38,255 nucleotides of DNA from Weissella confusa. Its GTDB lineage: Bacteria > Bacillota > Bacilli > Lactobacillales > Lactobacillaceae. Below, in pieces: positions 7,326 to 15,089 of this stretch. The notes below the pieces were generated by a model. The model searched no databases. It saw only the letters and a program-made list of their open reading frames with translations, and was not told where the DNA came from. The stretch's first letter is position 1. Every line of letters begins with the position of its first letter. Where the stretch lies: NCBI GenBank assembly GCA_001436895.1, contig JQAY01000007.1, forward strand, positions 1 through 38,255, read 5' to 3'. Made by a program: the position numbers and the translations under genes.

Positions 7326-8236
7326 TGGCCCAATTTAGTTGGACAAACCAAGGCGATGAGACCTTGAAAATTAAGACATTTTTGGCACAACGCGGCGTGT
7401 CACACCGTATGTTTTCAATTGTGAAGCGCGGTGGTGGCTCAGTTTTGCTAGACGGCAAGCAAGTGCGTACCGTTGATGAAGTGAAGCCTGGTGATAAAGT
7501 CACGATTGTGATGCCACCAGAAGAGTCAAACGACGTTGTGGCAATGTCTGATCTACCAATCACGGTTTTGTTTGAAGACGAAAACTGGTTGGTGGTTGAG
7601 AAAGAAGCTGGCGTGACGTCAGTTCCTGGTAAGGCTGACCGTGAGACAACCATGGTTAACCGTGTGAAGGGGTATTTGGCGCGTTCAGGTGCTGAAGACT
7701 TGGTGCCACACGTGGTTACGCGTTTGGACCGATTCACGTCGGGAGTTGCTTTGCTTGCCAAGCACCGTTTTGCACACGGCTTGTTGGATAAGCAATTGCA
7801 AACGCACTCAGTCGACAAGCGTTACTATGCGATTGTTGATGGTGATTTAGAAGATGATTATGGCTTCATCGATGCGCCAATCGGCCGTATGGATGATGAC
7901 TTTATTCGTCGCGAGGTCCGTGAAGATGGACGCCCATCACAAACGGAATACTGGGTAGTTAAGCGTTTTGGTAACCAAACGTTGGTTCGCGTGCAATTGC
8001 ACACGGGACGTACGCACCAAATTCGTGTGCACTTCAAGTACCTTGGTCACCCATTGATTGGTGATGAAATTTATGGTGGCCCTATGGATCGAGGCATTAC
8101 CCGTCAAGCATTGCATGCATACTGGTTGCGCTTCTATGACCCATTCGCACAAATGGAACGCACAGTGCAAAGTGCGCTACCACAAGATGTCGTTGATGTC
8201 TTGGACGGGTTCCAAGTGACACCTGACGAAAATTAA
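7325..8236 (+). CDS. RluA-family pseudouridine synthase (YjbO/RluD-like)
   Basis: Converts uridine to pseudouridine in structured RNA, probably rRNA. The N-terminal ~75 residues resemble an S4-type RNA-binding region (KIKTFLAQRGVSHRMF, later VKPGDKV). The catalytic motif is VTRLDRFTSGV with the nucleophile Asp in RLDR (about residue 137), and the late family motif is TGRTHQIRVHF (about 229-239). Length is 303 aa, as in RluD/YjbO. The start overlaps the nadK stop by one base, with GGAGG just upstream inside nadK, so translation is coupled. The target uridine cannot be given from sequence. Confidence 0.92.
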   Translation: MAQFSWTNQGDETLKIKTFLAQRGVSHRMFSIVKRGGGSVLLDGKQVRTVDEVKPGDKVTIVMPPEESNDVVAMSDLPITVLFEDENWLVVEKEAGVTSVPGKADRETTMVNRVKGYLARSGAEDLVPHVVTRLDRFTSGVALLAKHRFAHGLLDKQLQTHSVDKRYYAIVDGDLEDDYGFIDAPIGRMDDDFIRREVREDGRPSQTEYWVVKRFGNQTLVRVQLHTGRTHQIRVHFKYLGHPLIGDEIYGGPMDRGITRQALHAYWLRFYDPFAQMERTVQSALPQDVVDVLDGFQVTPDEN

Positions 8237-8260
8237 AAATAGATTGGGGAGGATAGTTTC

Positions 8261-9649
8261 ATGGCAGATAACATGATGGAAGACATCACAGAGGAGATGC
8301 GTGATGAACTGTCCGACCAAGCCCACCACCTTGTTCAATATTTGGAACATGGCGAGCGTGAGGCATTCTTAGACGGCTTTGACGAACTGCACGGTTACGA
8401 TCAGGCCGTTTTTTATGTGACATTGCCTTCGCAATTACGTCACCAAATCATTGAGTGGTTGACGCCAACGGAATTGGCGGCGGTCTTTGACGAAATCGAG
8501 CCAGAAGACGTTGATTTGAACGACTTGTTGGAAGAAATGTCACCACGCTATGCGGCCCAAATGCTGAACCAGATGTACACCGACAACTCGGTAGACTTGC
8601 TGGAAGAAGTGGAGCCGCGCGAATTGGCGATGTACTTGGCGTTAATGCCTAAGACGGATGCTGATGAAATTCGTCGTTTGTTGAATTACGAAGATGATAC
8701 GGCTGGTTCTTTGATGGGAACCGAGTTCGTGGCCATCAATCAGAATTTGACGATTGGACAAGCCATGACGGCCGTGAAGCGCGCTGCACAAGAAGCTGAG
8801 CAAATTACATATATCTACGTGGTTGATGACGAAGAAACCTTGGTCGGAGTTATCTCACTGCGTTCGTTGATTGTTTGGCCGGATGAAGCACGCGTTTCGG
8901 ATGTCATGGATACGAACTTGATTACCGTTGAACCCAGCGATGACCAAGAAGATGTCGCCCGTTTGATGGCCGATTATAACTTTGTGTCGATGCCCGTTGT
9001 GGTGGAGAACAAGCTAGTCGGTATTATCACGGTTGACGATATCGTGGACGTTATTGATGAAGAGGCCGCCGAAGACTACTCACGCTTGGCCGGTGTCGAC
9101 GTCGTCACTCTGGAGGAGAACCCCTTTAAGTCGGCGACGAAGCGTTTACCATGGTTGATTGGCTTGATTTTCTTGGGGATGGGAACGGCTAGTGTCATCA
9201 ATACGTTTGATGGTTTGGTGCAACAAGCGTCAATCTTGGCGGTGTTTATTTCATTGATTACCGGAACCGCTGGTAATGCGGGTACGCAGTCATTGGCCGT
9301 GTCAGTGCGTCGTATCGCGTTGCAAGAAACCAGTTCATTGCTGCGAATGTTGTTAACTGAAGTTTTGATTGGTGCCATGATTGGGACGACTGCTGGGATA
9401 ACCATTTTCTTGGTTGTCTGGGTTTGGAAAGCAAACTTGCTACTCGGTGTGGCAGTTGGTTTGGCCATGGGAGTTGCCATTTTGGTGGCCAATGTGGCTG
9501 GTTCATTTATTCCGTTGATTATGGATAAGATTGGTGTGGATCCGGCAGTTGCATCGGGACCATTTATCTCAACACTGTCTGATTTGACGTCAGTTATTAT
9601 CTATTTCAACATCGCTGGCTTATTTATCAGTCACTTTGTTAGTGCGTGA
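8261..9649 (+). CDS. mgtE: MgtE-type magnesium transporter
   Basis: Magnesium channel of the inner membrane. It has a cytoplasmic N domain of acidic helices (about 1-135), ending at the DDTAGSLMGTEFVAI motif, then two CBS domains (about 140-265) that sense cytoplasmic Mg. The pore domain has five membrane segments from about residue 285, with the signatures GTAGNAGTQSLAVSVRR and DPAVASGPFISTLSDL. Length of 462 aa is typical. GGGGAGG precedes the ATG, and the gap to the previous gene is only 24 bp. There is therefore no room for an M-box riboswitch here; expression presumably follows the relQ operon. Confidence 0.95.
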   Translation: MADNMMEDITEEMRDELSDQAHHLVQYLEHGEREAFLDGFDELHGYDQAVFYVTLPSQLRHQIIEWLTPTELAAVFDEIEPEDVDLNDLLEEMSPRYAAQMLNQMYTDNSVDLLEEVEPRELAMYLALMPKTDADEIRRLLNYEDDTAGSLMGTEFVAINQNLTIGQAMTAVKRAAQEAEQITYIYVVDDEETLVGVISLRSLIVWPDEARVSDVMDTNLITVEPSDDQEDVARLMADYNFVSMPVVVENKLVGIITVDDIVDVIDEEAAEDYSRLAGVDVVTLEENPFKSATKRLPWLIGLIFLGMGTASVINTFDGLVQQASILAVFISLITGTAGNAGTQSLAVSVRRIALQETSSLLRMLLTEVLIGAMIGTTAGITIFLVVWVWKANLLLGVAVGLAMGVAILVANVAGSFIPLIMDKIGVDPAVASGPFISTLSDLTSVIIYFNIAGLFISHFVSA

Positions 9650-9686
9650 AAGTAATCGAAAGGCTATACTTAGTAATAGAAATTTA

Positions 9687-9711
9687 ACGGCTCGTTGCGG
9701 GTCGTTTTTTA
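9687..9711 (+). terminator. Terminator or attenuator between mgtE and the exporter gene
   Basis: ACGGCTC (9687-9693) pairs with GGGTCGT (9699-9705, two G-U pairs), followed by six T. It ends four bases before the SD of the next gene. A possible -10, TATACT at 9665-9670, lies upstream of the hairpin and has no good -35. Confidence 0.75.
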
Positions 9712-9727
9712 GTTGAAGGTGAAAGAT

Positions 9728-10900
9728 ATGAAAAAGAATATTGGAAAGCTACAGCTATTCCTACTAGGGGTTTTGAGCGCGTTCTCACCACTAGCCATGG
9801 ATTTGTACTTGCCAGGGTTGCCAGAGTTGCAACAAGATTTGCACACATCAACTTCATTAGCGCAAGTGACGATTACCGCGTCACTATTGGGGTTGGCGCT
9901 AGGGCAAGTGATTGTCGGACCGTGGTCTGACCGTATCGGACGTCGTAAGCCATTGTTGTGGGGAACCATTGCGTTTGCGTTGAGTTCGGCAGCAATTGTC
10001 TTCGCACCAAATATTTGGGTGCTAATCATTCTCCGTTTGGTACAAGGCTTGGCTGGATCAACCGGAATCGTGTTGTCATTGGCCGTAATTACTGATTTGT
10101 TTACGGGTAAGACATTGACGCAACAAATCGCGATTAACCAAACGATTAATGGGGTGTTCCCAGTGTTGGCACCAGTATTCGGTGGTGTCATCATTGCTTG
10201 GGCTGATTGGCAAATGACATTCTGGGTTTTGGCCGTGCTAGGTGTGCTTTTGTTTGCTGGGGTTTTGTTCTCATTGCCGGAGACGTTGCCAGCTGAAAAG
10301 GCAGCGCCACAAGAAAAGCAATCGGTTGTGGCAGGGTTCGGTAAGTTGTTTAAGCAACGTCAATTCGTACTATTTGCGTTGACGCAAGCCTTTATGACGG
10401 CTGCCTTATTTGCCTACATTTCAGGATCATCATTCGTCTTGCAAAAGATTTTTGGCTTGTCGGTGACGACATTCGGAATTGTGTATGCCATTAACGGGGC
10501 AGGAATCGCGTTCATGTCGAGCATGTCAGGTCGCTGGGCAGCCAAGTTTGGTGAGTACACAGCGTTGAAGTGGTTTATCCGCGTCGCATTTATTGGCGGT
10601 TTGTGGTTGTTAGCAACTGCCTTTATGCCAAAGTCAATTTGGATGATTTTGCCACCATTGTTCATCGTTGTCTCAACGGTTGGTGGGATTATTTCCTTGA
10701 CGACGGCGTTGGGGATGCAAGGACAGCAAGAAAACGCCGGTTCAGCCTCAGCGTTGCTTGGTTTGGCACGTTACGCCCTTGGTGGTTTGATGTCACCAAT
10801 CGTCGGGTTGTTTGGTGAAACGACGTATTTGCCAATGGCAGTGTTGATTGTTGTTGTACAAGTAATTGGTGTCTCAATTTTCAGTCGCATTAAGCGTTAA
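9728..10900 (+). CDS. Bcr/CflA-family MFS drug exporter
   Basis: Drug:H+ antiporter-1 type MFS protein, 390 aa, with twelve predicted membrane helices. Family signs are MDLYLPGLPEL after the first helix, the motif A loop GPWSDRIGRRKPLL (about 65-78), and a motif C-like GxxxGPVxGG equivalent FPVLAPVFGGVII in helix 5. The family exports bicyclomycin, chloramphenicol or sulfonamides; the substrate here is unknown. The open frame begins at a TTG (9713), but ATG at 9728 follows AAGGTGA with correct spacing. A strong terminator follows. The upstream hairpin leaves no space for a promoter of its own downstream of it. Confidence 0.9.
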   Translation: MKKNIGKLQLFLLGVLSAFSPLAMDLYLPGLPELQQDLHTSTSLAQVTITASLLGLALGQVIVGPWSDRIGRRKPLLWGTIAFALSSAAIVFAPNIWVLIILRLVQGLAGSTGIVLSLAVITDLFTGKTLTQQIAINQTINGVFPVLAPVFGGVIIAWADWQMTFWVLAVLGVLLFAGVLFSLPETLPAEKAAPQEKQSVVAGFGKLFKQRQFVLFALTQAFMTAALFAYISGSSFVLQKIFGLSVTTFGIVYAINGAGIAFMSSMSGRWAAKFGEYTALKWFIRVAFIGGLWLLATAFMPKSIWMILPPLFIVVSTVGGIISLTTALGMQGQQENAGSASALLGLARYALGGLMSPIVGLFGETTYLPMAVLIVVVQVIGVSIFSRIKR

Positions 10901-10933
10901 AAAAGACGGAACCGTAGCTGGTTCCGTCTTTTT
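10901..10933 (+). terminator. Terminator after the exporter gene
   Basis: GACGGAACC (10905-10913) pairs perfectly with GGTTCCGTC (10920-10928), followed by five T and preceded by A-rich bases. Confidence 0.92.
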
Positions 10934-10973
10934 GCGTCTAAATGGCTTCATTGTACCCATTAGATGATATGTA

Positions 10974-11024
10974 CAATTATCTATACTTTTAAGCAAGTTA
11001 CCCGTGAATTTTAACCTGTTATCC
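10974..11024 (+). promoter_or_regulatory. Three 21-bp-phased repeats, probable LytTR boxes
   Basis: Nine-base repeats CAATTATCT (10974-10982), AAGTTACCC (10995-11003) and CTGTTATCC (11016-11024) begin exactly 21 bp apart and share the core TTA(T/C)C(C/T). LytTR regulators such as AgrA and ComE bind 9-bp direct repeats separated by 12 bp, which is the same 21-bp period, often with a GTTA-like core. A possible -35, TTGCCA, follows at 11037-11042. The operon behind encodes its own LytTR protein. Confidence 0.6.
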
Positions 11025-11091
11025 AAAATAGTGATTTTGCCATTGAATAATTGGGTAATATTAGTCCATCAAATAAAAAGGAGTTAGCAAT

Positions 11092-11907
11092 ATGTTAATT
11101 CAATTGAAGGACTTAACAAAAACAATAAACGGTAAAAACATCGTGGAACTAGTAAATCTAGAAATTGCGGCGGGTCAATTTGTCTCATTGCTAGGAACTA
11201 ACGGTGCTGGTAAATCAACGACGATTAACATGATTTTAGGTTTGTTGTCACCGACTAGTGGTGAAGTTAAATCGGGTCTCCAAAAGCCAATCGGCGTGGT
11301 ATTTCAACAAAGTATCTTGGATAGTTGGTTGACGGTTGAAAAAAATTTGGCGTTCAGGCAAGCCTTATATTCTGATATTGATAACGTTTGGCGACAGGAT
11401 TTGCTAGAAAGATTTGAGTTAGAGGATAGCTTGTTGCAAAAGAAGTATGGTGTACTGTCGGGTGGTGAGAAACGCAAGGTGGATATCGTGCGCGCGCTGT
11501 TGGGAAAGCCGGAACTATTGATATTAGATGAGCCGACCACAGGGCTTGATATTCAAACACGTCAATTAATCTGGCAACAAATTCACAGTTTACGTTCAGA
11601 GATGGGGATGGCTGTTTTGTTAACGACACATTATCTTGAAGAAGCCGAAGATGCAGATTTTGTTTATATGATGCAGTCAGGAAGAGTCACGAGAGCTTTG
11701 TCACGCCAGGAGCTGAAATCGCGTTTTACACAGCGTCGACTGGTTGTTAACTTGGCTGACGGTACCGCGCAAACATTTTCTGGTGTGTTACCAAATGAGG
11801 TGCCGCGAATTTTAGGCAACCAACCCACTTGGAATGATTTCGATTATCGCCCTGTCACGATGGACGATATTTTCGTCAGTTTGGTGAAGGAGGATACACA
11901 TGCTTAG
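11092..11907 (+). CDS. ABC exporter ATPase subunit
   Basis: ATP-binding subunit of an ABC-2 type exporter, 271 aa. Walker A is GTNGAGKST (35-43), then the Q-loop in VVFQQS, signature LSGGEKRKVD, Walker B LLILDEP, D-loop GLD and H-loop TTHYLEE. The C-terminal ~65 residues form the extra domain common in drug and lantibiotic exporters of this type. GGAG SD before the ATG. It overlaps the permease gene by eight bases. Codons are less TTG/GGT-biased and more AT-rich than in the neighbouring core genes, hinting at lower expression or a separate history. Confidence 0.92.
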   Translation: MLIQLKDLTKTINGKNIVELVNLEIAAGQFVSLLGTNGAGKSTTINMILGLLSPTSGEVKSGLQKPIGVVFQQSILDSWLTVEKNLAFRQALYSDIDNVWRQDLLERFELEDSLLQKKYGVLSGGEKRKVDIVRALLGKPELLILDEPTTGLDIQTRQLIWQQIHSLRSEMGMAVLLTTHYLEEAEDADFVYMMQSGRVTRALSRQELKSRFTQRRLVVNLADGTAQTFSGVLPNEVPRILGNQPTWNDFDYRPVTMDDIFVSLVKEDTHA

Positions 11908-12739
11908 TCTCGTTCGTAGGGAATTAACCTTATATTTCGGTTCGCTCAGCAACGTATTCATGTCATTATTAGGAGCGTTGATTTCATTTATTTTGTATTT
12001 GGTATTTTTGCAACACAATTTAGAACAAAACTTCACGCACGTAGTCAACGGACAGGCCGTTTTAGATTTTTGGTTGCTATCAGGAACCATTGCAGTTGCA
12101 GGAATTACAACAACTTTTACAGGAATGAGTTTGTTTGTCAGGGACTTAGAATCGGGTACGATTGCTGATTTCTTAGTTAGTGGCGTGTCAAAAGTTAAAA
12201 TTCGGCTGAGTTATTTGATTTCCACGTACATTATCGGCGTTTTGATGCAATTGATGGTGTTTATCGTGATATTTAGTTACTTTGCTAGTGTTGATCAAAT
12301 CACTTTGTCATCATCGCAAATAGGACACACAGTTGGTTTGATTTTATTTACCAGTGTTTTATGGGTGATACTAAACGCTTTGTTAACATTACCAGTAAAA
12401 AATAGTGATACTTTAGGGCGTATAGGCTCAATTATTGGAACCGCGGCTGGATTCTTTACGACTGTCTATATTCCAGTAGGGACTTTGAGTCGTGGTGCCC
12501 AGAATATTATTGGTCTTACACCCGCGCCTTATGTGTCGACATTGTTTAGGCAGGCTTTAATACCACAATCAAGTTTGCCTAGCGACATAAAAGACCTACT
12601 GGGATTGACGTTCACAATTAATCGCGTTACGCTCGAATCATTCAGCGCGTTGGTGCTCATCGTTGCAGCGTTTTTGTTTGTTTATACTGCATTTTTGGGC
12701 GTTGCCGTATTACGTAGAAGGGATTCAAATATGATATGA
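11900..12739 (+). CDS. ABC-2 type exporter permease
   Basis: Membrane subunit of 279 aa with six predicted helices: about residues 20-40, 60-80, 105-130, 140-160, 172-192 and 245-270. It pairs with the ATPase encoded just upstream, whose 3' end it overlaps by eight bases (SD GGAGG inside that gene). Its own stop overlaps the LytTR gene start as ATGA. ABC-2 permeases next to LytTR regulators often export antimicrobial peptides or drugs; the cargo here is unknown. Confidence 0.88.
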   Translation: MLSLVRRELTLYFGSLSNVFMSLLGALISFILYLVFLQHNLEQNFTHVVNGQAVLDFWLLSGTIAVAGITTTFTGMSLFVRDLESGTIADFLVSGVSKVKIRLSYLISTYIIGVLMQLMVFIVIFSYFASVDQITLSSSQIGHTVGLILFTSVLWVILNALLTLPVKNSDTLGRIGSIIGTAAGFFTTVYIPVGTLSRGAQNIIGLTPAPYVSTLFRQALIPQSSLPSDIKDLLGLTFTINRVTLESFSALVLIVAAFLFVYTAFLGVAVLRRRDSNMI

Positions 12740-13179
12740 AGATTCGGGTAGAGTTGGATCAAACAATGGCAGCGGATGAGCTTGTTATTAAAGCAGCGAC
12801 ACTTTCGTCTGATGTTGCACATATTGTGCAGTTGGTTGAACAAGACACAACACAGCGCAGAATCGCGATTCCAACTGAGGATCGGACGATGTTAAAAAAT
12901 TTTGATGATATTATTGCTATTTCGGTGACAGGTGAGACGTTAACATATTATACAAATGACGAAACCTTGGTTGCCCATGGCACACTGAAAATGGTTCTCC
13001 AAAAATTAGATGCGAGTCTGTTTGTACAAGTATCTAAGCAGAATGTCATTAATTTAGACGGCTTGTTATCGCTAGAAGCTGGCTTCAGCGGTAGCATGGT
13101 GGCTGTTATGCGACGAGGGATTAAGTTAGATGTCAGCCGACGTTATTTGCCAGAACTTAAGCGACACTTGGGGTTATAG
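12736..13179 (+). CDS. LytTR-family transcription regulator
   Basis: DNA-binding protein of 147 aa. The C-terminal ~95 residues fit the LytTR fold: IAISVTGETLTYYT, then LEA-type beta strands, FVQVSKQNVINLDGL, and the end GIKLDVSRRYLPELKRHL, matching the usual RxxSRR-Y-LK pattern. No receiver domain is present, so it is not a standard two-component regulator. It is followed nine bases later by a DUF3021 membrane protein, the pairing seen in streptococcal HdrRM/BrsRM-like systems where the membrane partner holds the regulator inactive. It probably controls its own operon through the repeats at 10974-11024. Confidence 0.9.
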   Translation: MKIRVELDQTMAADELVIKAATLSSDVAHIVQLVEQDTTQRRIAIPTEDRTMLKNFDDIIAISVTGETLTYYTNDETLVAHGTLKMVLQKLDASLFVQVSKQNVINLDGLLSLEAGFSGSMVAVMRRGIKLDVSRRYLPELKRHLGL

Positions 13180-13188
13180 GAGGGCAAC

Positions 13189-13590
13189 ATGAAAATATTA
13201 ATTGATATGATTCGCCGGTGGGTTATCGGAGATTTAATTGGATCACTGGTCATGATGATTTCGATTATCTTCGTCGGTCCTCAAGTCACTTTGAAACGTT
13301 CAGAAATTATCGCTATTCTTATAATGAGTGGGTTTATCGGCTTGTACTCGGCGCTATTCAGATACCTGGATATCGCTTTTTACCAACTTTTCTTACTGCA
13401 TTTTGTATTAACAATATCCACTGTTTTGTTAGCGAATTGGTATTTTGAAGCAAACAAATTGGGTGTTCACTTCGAGGTTGGGTACATGTTGTTTATCTAC
13501 CTAATCATATGGATTGGCATGTGGTGGTGGGAACGCGATGATCGCCGTCGAATCAATAATCAAATAAAAAAGCGACAACGAACTGACTAG
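13189..13590 (+). CDS. DUF3021 membrane protein, partner of the LytTR regulator
   Basis: Protein of 133 aa with four predicted membrane helices (about residues 12-32, 42-62, 66-88, 98-116), a Trp-rich end of the last helix (MWWWERD) and a basic C-terminal tail. This layout and its place directly behind a LytTR gene fit DUF3021. In related streptococcal pairs the membrane protein antagonises the regulator; that role is inferred here. SD AGGAGGG. It is the last gene of the four-gene operon. Confidence 0.85.
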   Translation: MKILIDMIRRWVIGDLIGSLVMMISIIFVGPQVTLKRSEIIAILIMSGFIGLYSALFRYLDIAFYQLFLLHFVLTISTVLLANWYFEANKLGVHFEVGYMLFIYLIIWIGMWWWERDDRRRINNQIKKRQRTD

Positions 13591-13654
13591 CGCTTTCAGC
13601 ACATTAATGCTGGAACGCAATTAAGTGATAGTCACGTTTGAATGATTCGCTATG

Positions 13655-13686
13655 AAAAAAGACGGCGCAGGTGCGTCGTCTTTTTT
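13655..13686. terminator. Bidirectional terminator
   Basis: A 15-bp stem, AAAAAAGACGGCGCA with TGCGTCGTCTTTTTT, one G-U pair. It serves the DUF3021 gene and the convergent AIM24 gene. A weaker imperfect hairpin without T-run lies at 13588-13618. Confidence 0.9.
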
Positions 13687-13693
13687 GCTGTCA

Positions 13694-14407
13694 TTAATTT
13701 GATGATGGTTGTGGCATGAATGGCTTTAGGACATTCGCAAAGTTTTCGATGTTCAATGATTGAATCAAAATCTTTCCGGTTCCGTTAAAGGTATTCACGA
13801 TACCTTCGCCAGTGCCGATTGACCCAATGACACCGCCACCTTCAAGGTGAATGTCATAGTTCAATGATGTCTCCCAGGCAACCACGTGGGCGTTATCGAT
13901 GGTGAAGTCGTGGGCGTCTTGCAAATCAATTTCCTTAATTGATCCAAATGCAGCCACCAACAATGTGCCTTCACCGCTCGTCTTCATGACGAACAAACCA
14001 CCTTGACCACCGAAGAAGGCACGACCCAATGATTGGCGTTCCATTGAGTATTGCACCGTCCCGTCCATTGCAAGGAAGGCTGAGTCGTTTAAGTAGTAGT
14101 TCTTATCGCCAGTGACTTCCAAGGCTTGAATCGTACCAGGAACGTTAGGAGCGAGGGCCAACTCACCACCTTGAGAACCAGCCGTAACTTCAGTAATGAA
14201 GACTGATTCACCACTAACCATTGAGCGACCGGCTGCACGAATCAACTTACCGATACCTGAACCGCCGTTTGCGTTCAAACGACCTTTAAGTTCAGTATCG
14301 CCAGTGTGATAAACCATGGCACCACTTTGGATGCGCACAGTTTCATGGGGCAACAAGTCATAGCTCACCAATGGGAACTGCATATTAGATTCGATCTTGT
14401 AATCCAT
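13694..14407 (-). CDS. AIM24/TIGR00266-family protein
   Basis: Protein of 237 aa from the AIM24 (formerly DUF124) family, a beta-rich trimer-like fold related to tryptophan-RNA-binding attenuator proteins. Signs: LLPHETVRIQSGAMVYHTGD near the N-terminus, GESVFITEVTAGSQGGELALAPNVPGTI in the middle, and GGVIGSIGTGEGIVNTFNGTGKILIQS near the C-terminus. No signal peptide. The bacterial function is not established. The gene stands alone, convergent with the LytTR operon. A GAGG SD lies upstream of the ATG, and TATACT on the minus strand (14447-14442) is a possible -10. Confidence 0.88.
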   Translation of the reverse strand: MDYKIESNMQFPLVSYDLLPHETVRIQSGAMVYHTGDTELKGRLNANGGSGIGKLIRAAGRSMVSGESVFITEVTAGSQGGELALAPNVPGTIQALEVTGDKNYYLNDSAFLAMDGTVQYSMERQSLGRAFFGGQGGLFVMKTSGEGTLLVAAFGSIKEIDLQDAHDFTIDNAHVVAWETSLNYDIHLEGGGVIGSIGTGEGIVNTFNGTGKILIQSLNIENFANVLKPFMPQPSSN

Positions 14408-14625
14408 TTTTGTTTACCTCGATATATTTTTAATTACTGACAGTATATCTGAATGGTAGACAAAATACATGATGTAACTTTTATTTTCGAATTAAATCGT
14501 GTCGTTTATGAATTGAAAATATCAGTGTGAGTCGTTTCTTTTTCGATAATTAAAATGATTAAAAAGTTTGAAGGTTTTTTCACAAGTATGCGGTGTGTTA
14601 CGCCAACCGTGGCACGATGGGCGTA

Positions 14626-14654
14626 TTGTTACATCTCGTAAAACGATTTACTAA
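14626..14654 (+). promoter_or_regulatory. rbsD promoter region with a LacI-type palindrome
   Basis: A possible promoter is TTGTTA (14626-14631), 17 bp, TACTAA (14649-14654). Overlapping it, GTAAAACGATTTAC (14638-14651) is a near-perfect palindrome centred on CG, the shape of LacI-family operators (cre or RbsR type). No regulator gene lies next to it. Confidence 0.45.
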
Positions 14655-14684
14655 ACATTATTTATCGGAAAGGATATCAATAGT

Positions 14685-15080
14685 ATGAAAAAGACTGGTA
14701 TTTTGAATTCAAGAATTTCAGCCGTTGTTGCTCAAATGGGGCACAAGGACACGTTGGCTATTGGGGATGCTGGTTTGCCAGTTCCAATGGGCACTGAAAA
14801 GATTGATTTAGCAGTTAAATTGCAAGACCCAACATTCCAAACGGTGTTGGAGACTGTCTTGACTGAATTGGAAGTCGAAGGCATTACGCTGGCCGAAGAA
14901 ATTAAGACGTCTAATCCAGAACAATTGGCTGCCATTAAGAAGGTGTTGCCGGATGTTGAGGTGACATTTATTTCACACGAAGACTTCAAGAAGGAGCTGG
15001 CCAACACACGTGCGGTTATCCGTACCGGTGAGTCACATCCTTTCGCGAATATTATTTTACGCAGTGGCGTTATTTTTTAG
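14685..15080 (+). CDS. rbsD: D-ribose pyranase
   Basis: Interconverts the pyranose and furanose forms of ribose so ribokinase can use the sugar. The N-terminus MKKTGILNSRISAVVAQMGH carries the conserved catalytic His (His20), and the family motif IGDAGLPVP follows. The end, TGESHPFANIILRSGVIF, has the typical RTGE..PYAN-like sugar-binding segment. Length of 131 aa is normal. SD GAAAGG. It is followed after nine bases by a sugar permease, and no rbsK or rbsR is in the window. Confidence 0.94.
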   Translation: MKKTGILNSRISAVVAQMGHKDTLAIGDAGLPVPMGTEKIDLAVKLQDPTFQTVLETVLTELEVEGITLAEEIKTSNPEQLAAIKKVLPDVEVTFISHEDFKKELANTRAVIRTGESHPFANIILRSGVIF

Positions 15081-15089
15081 GTGGTAACA

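Noticed and set aside
8200-8262. M-box magnesium riboswitch before mgtE
   Set aside because: Only 24 bases separate mgtE from the preceding gene; no room for the structure.
9076-9506. Minus-strand frames inside mgtE
   Set aside because: Antisense shadows of membrane helices; no SD and no promoter.
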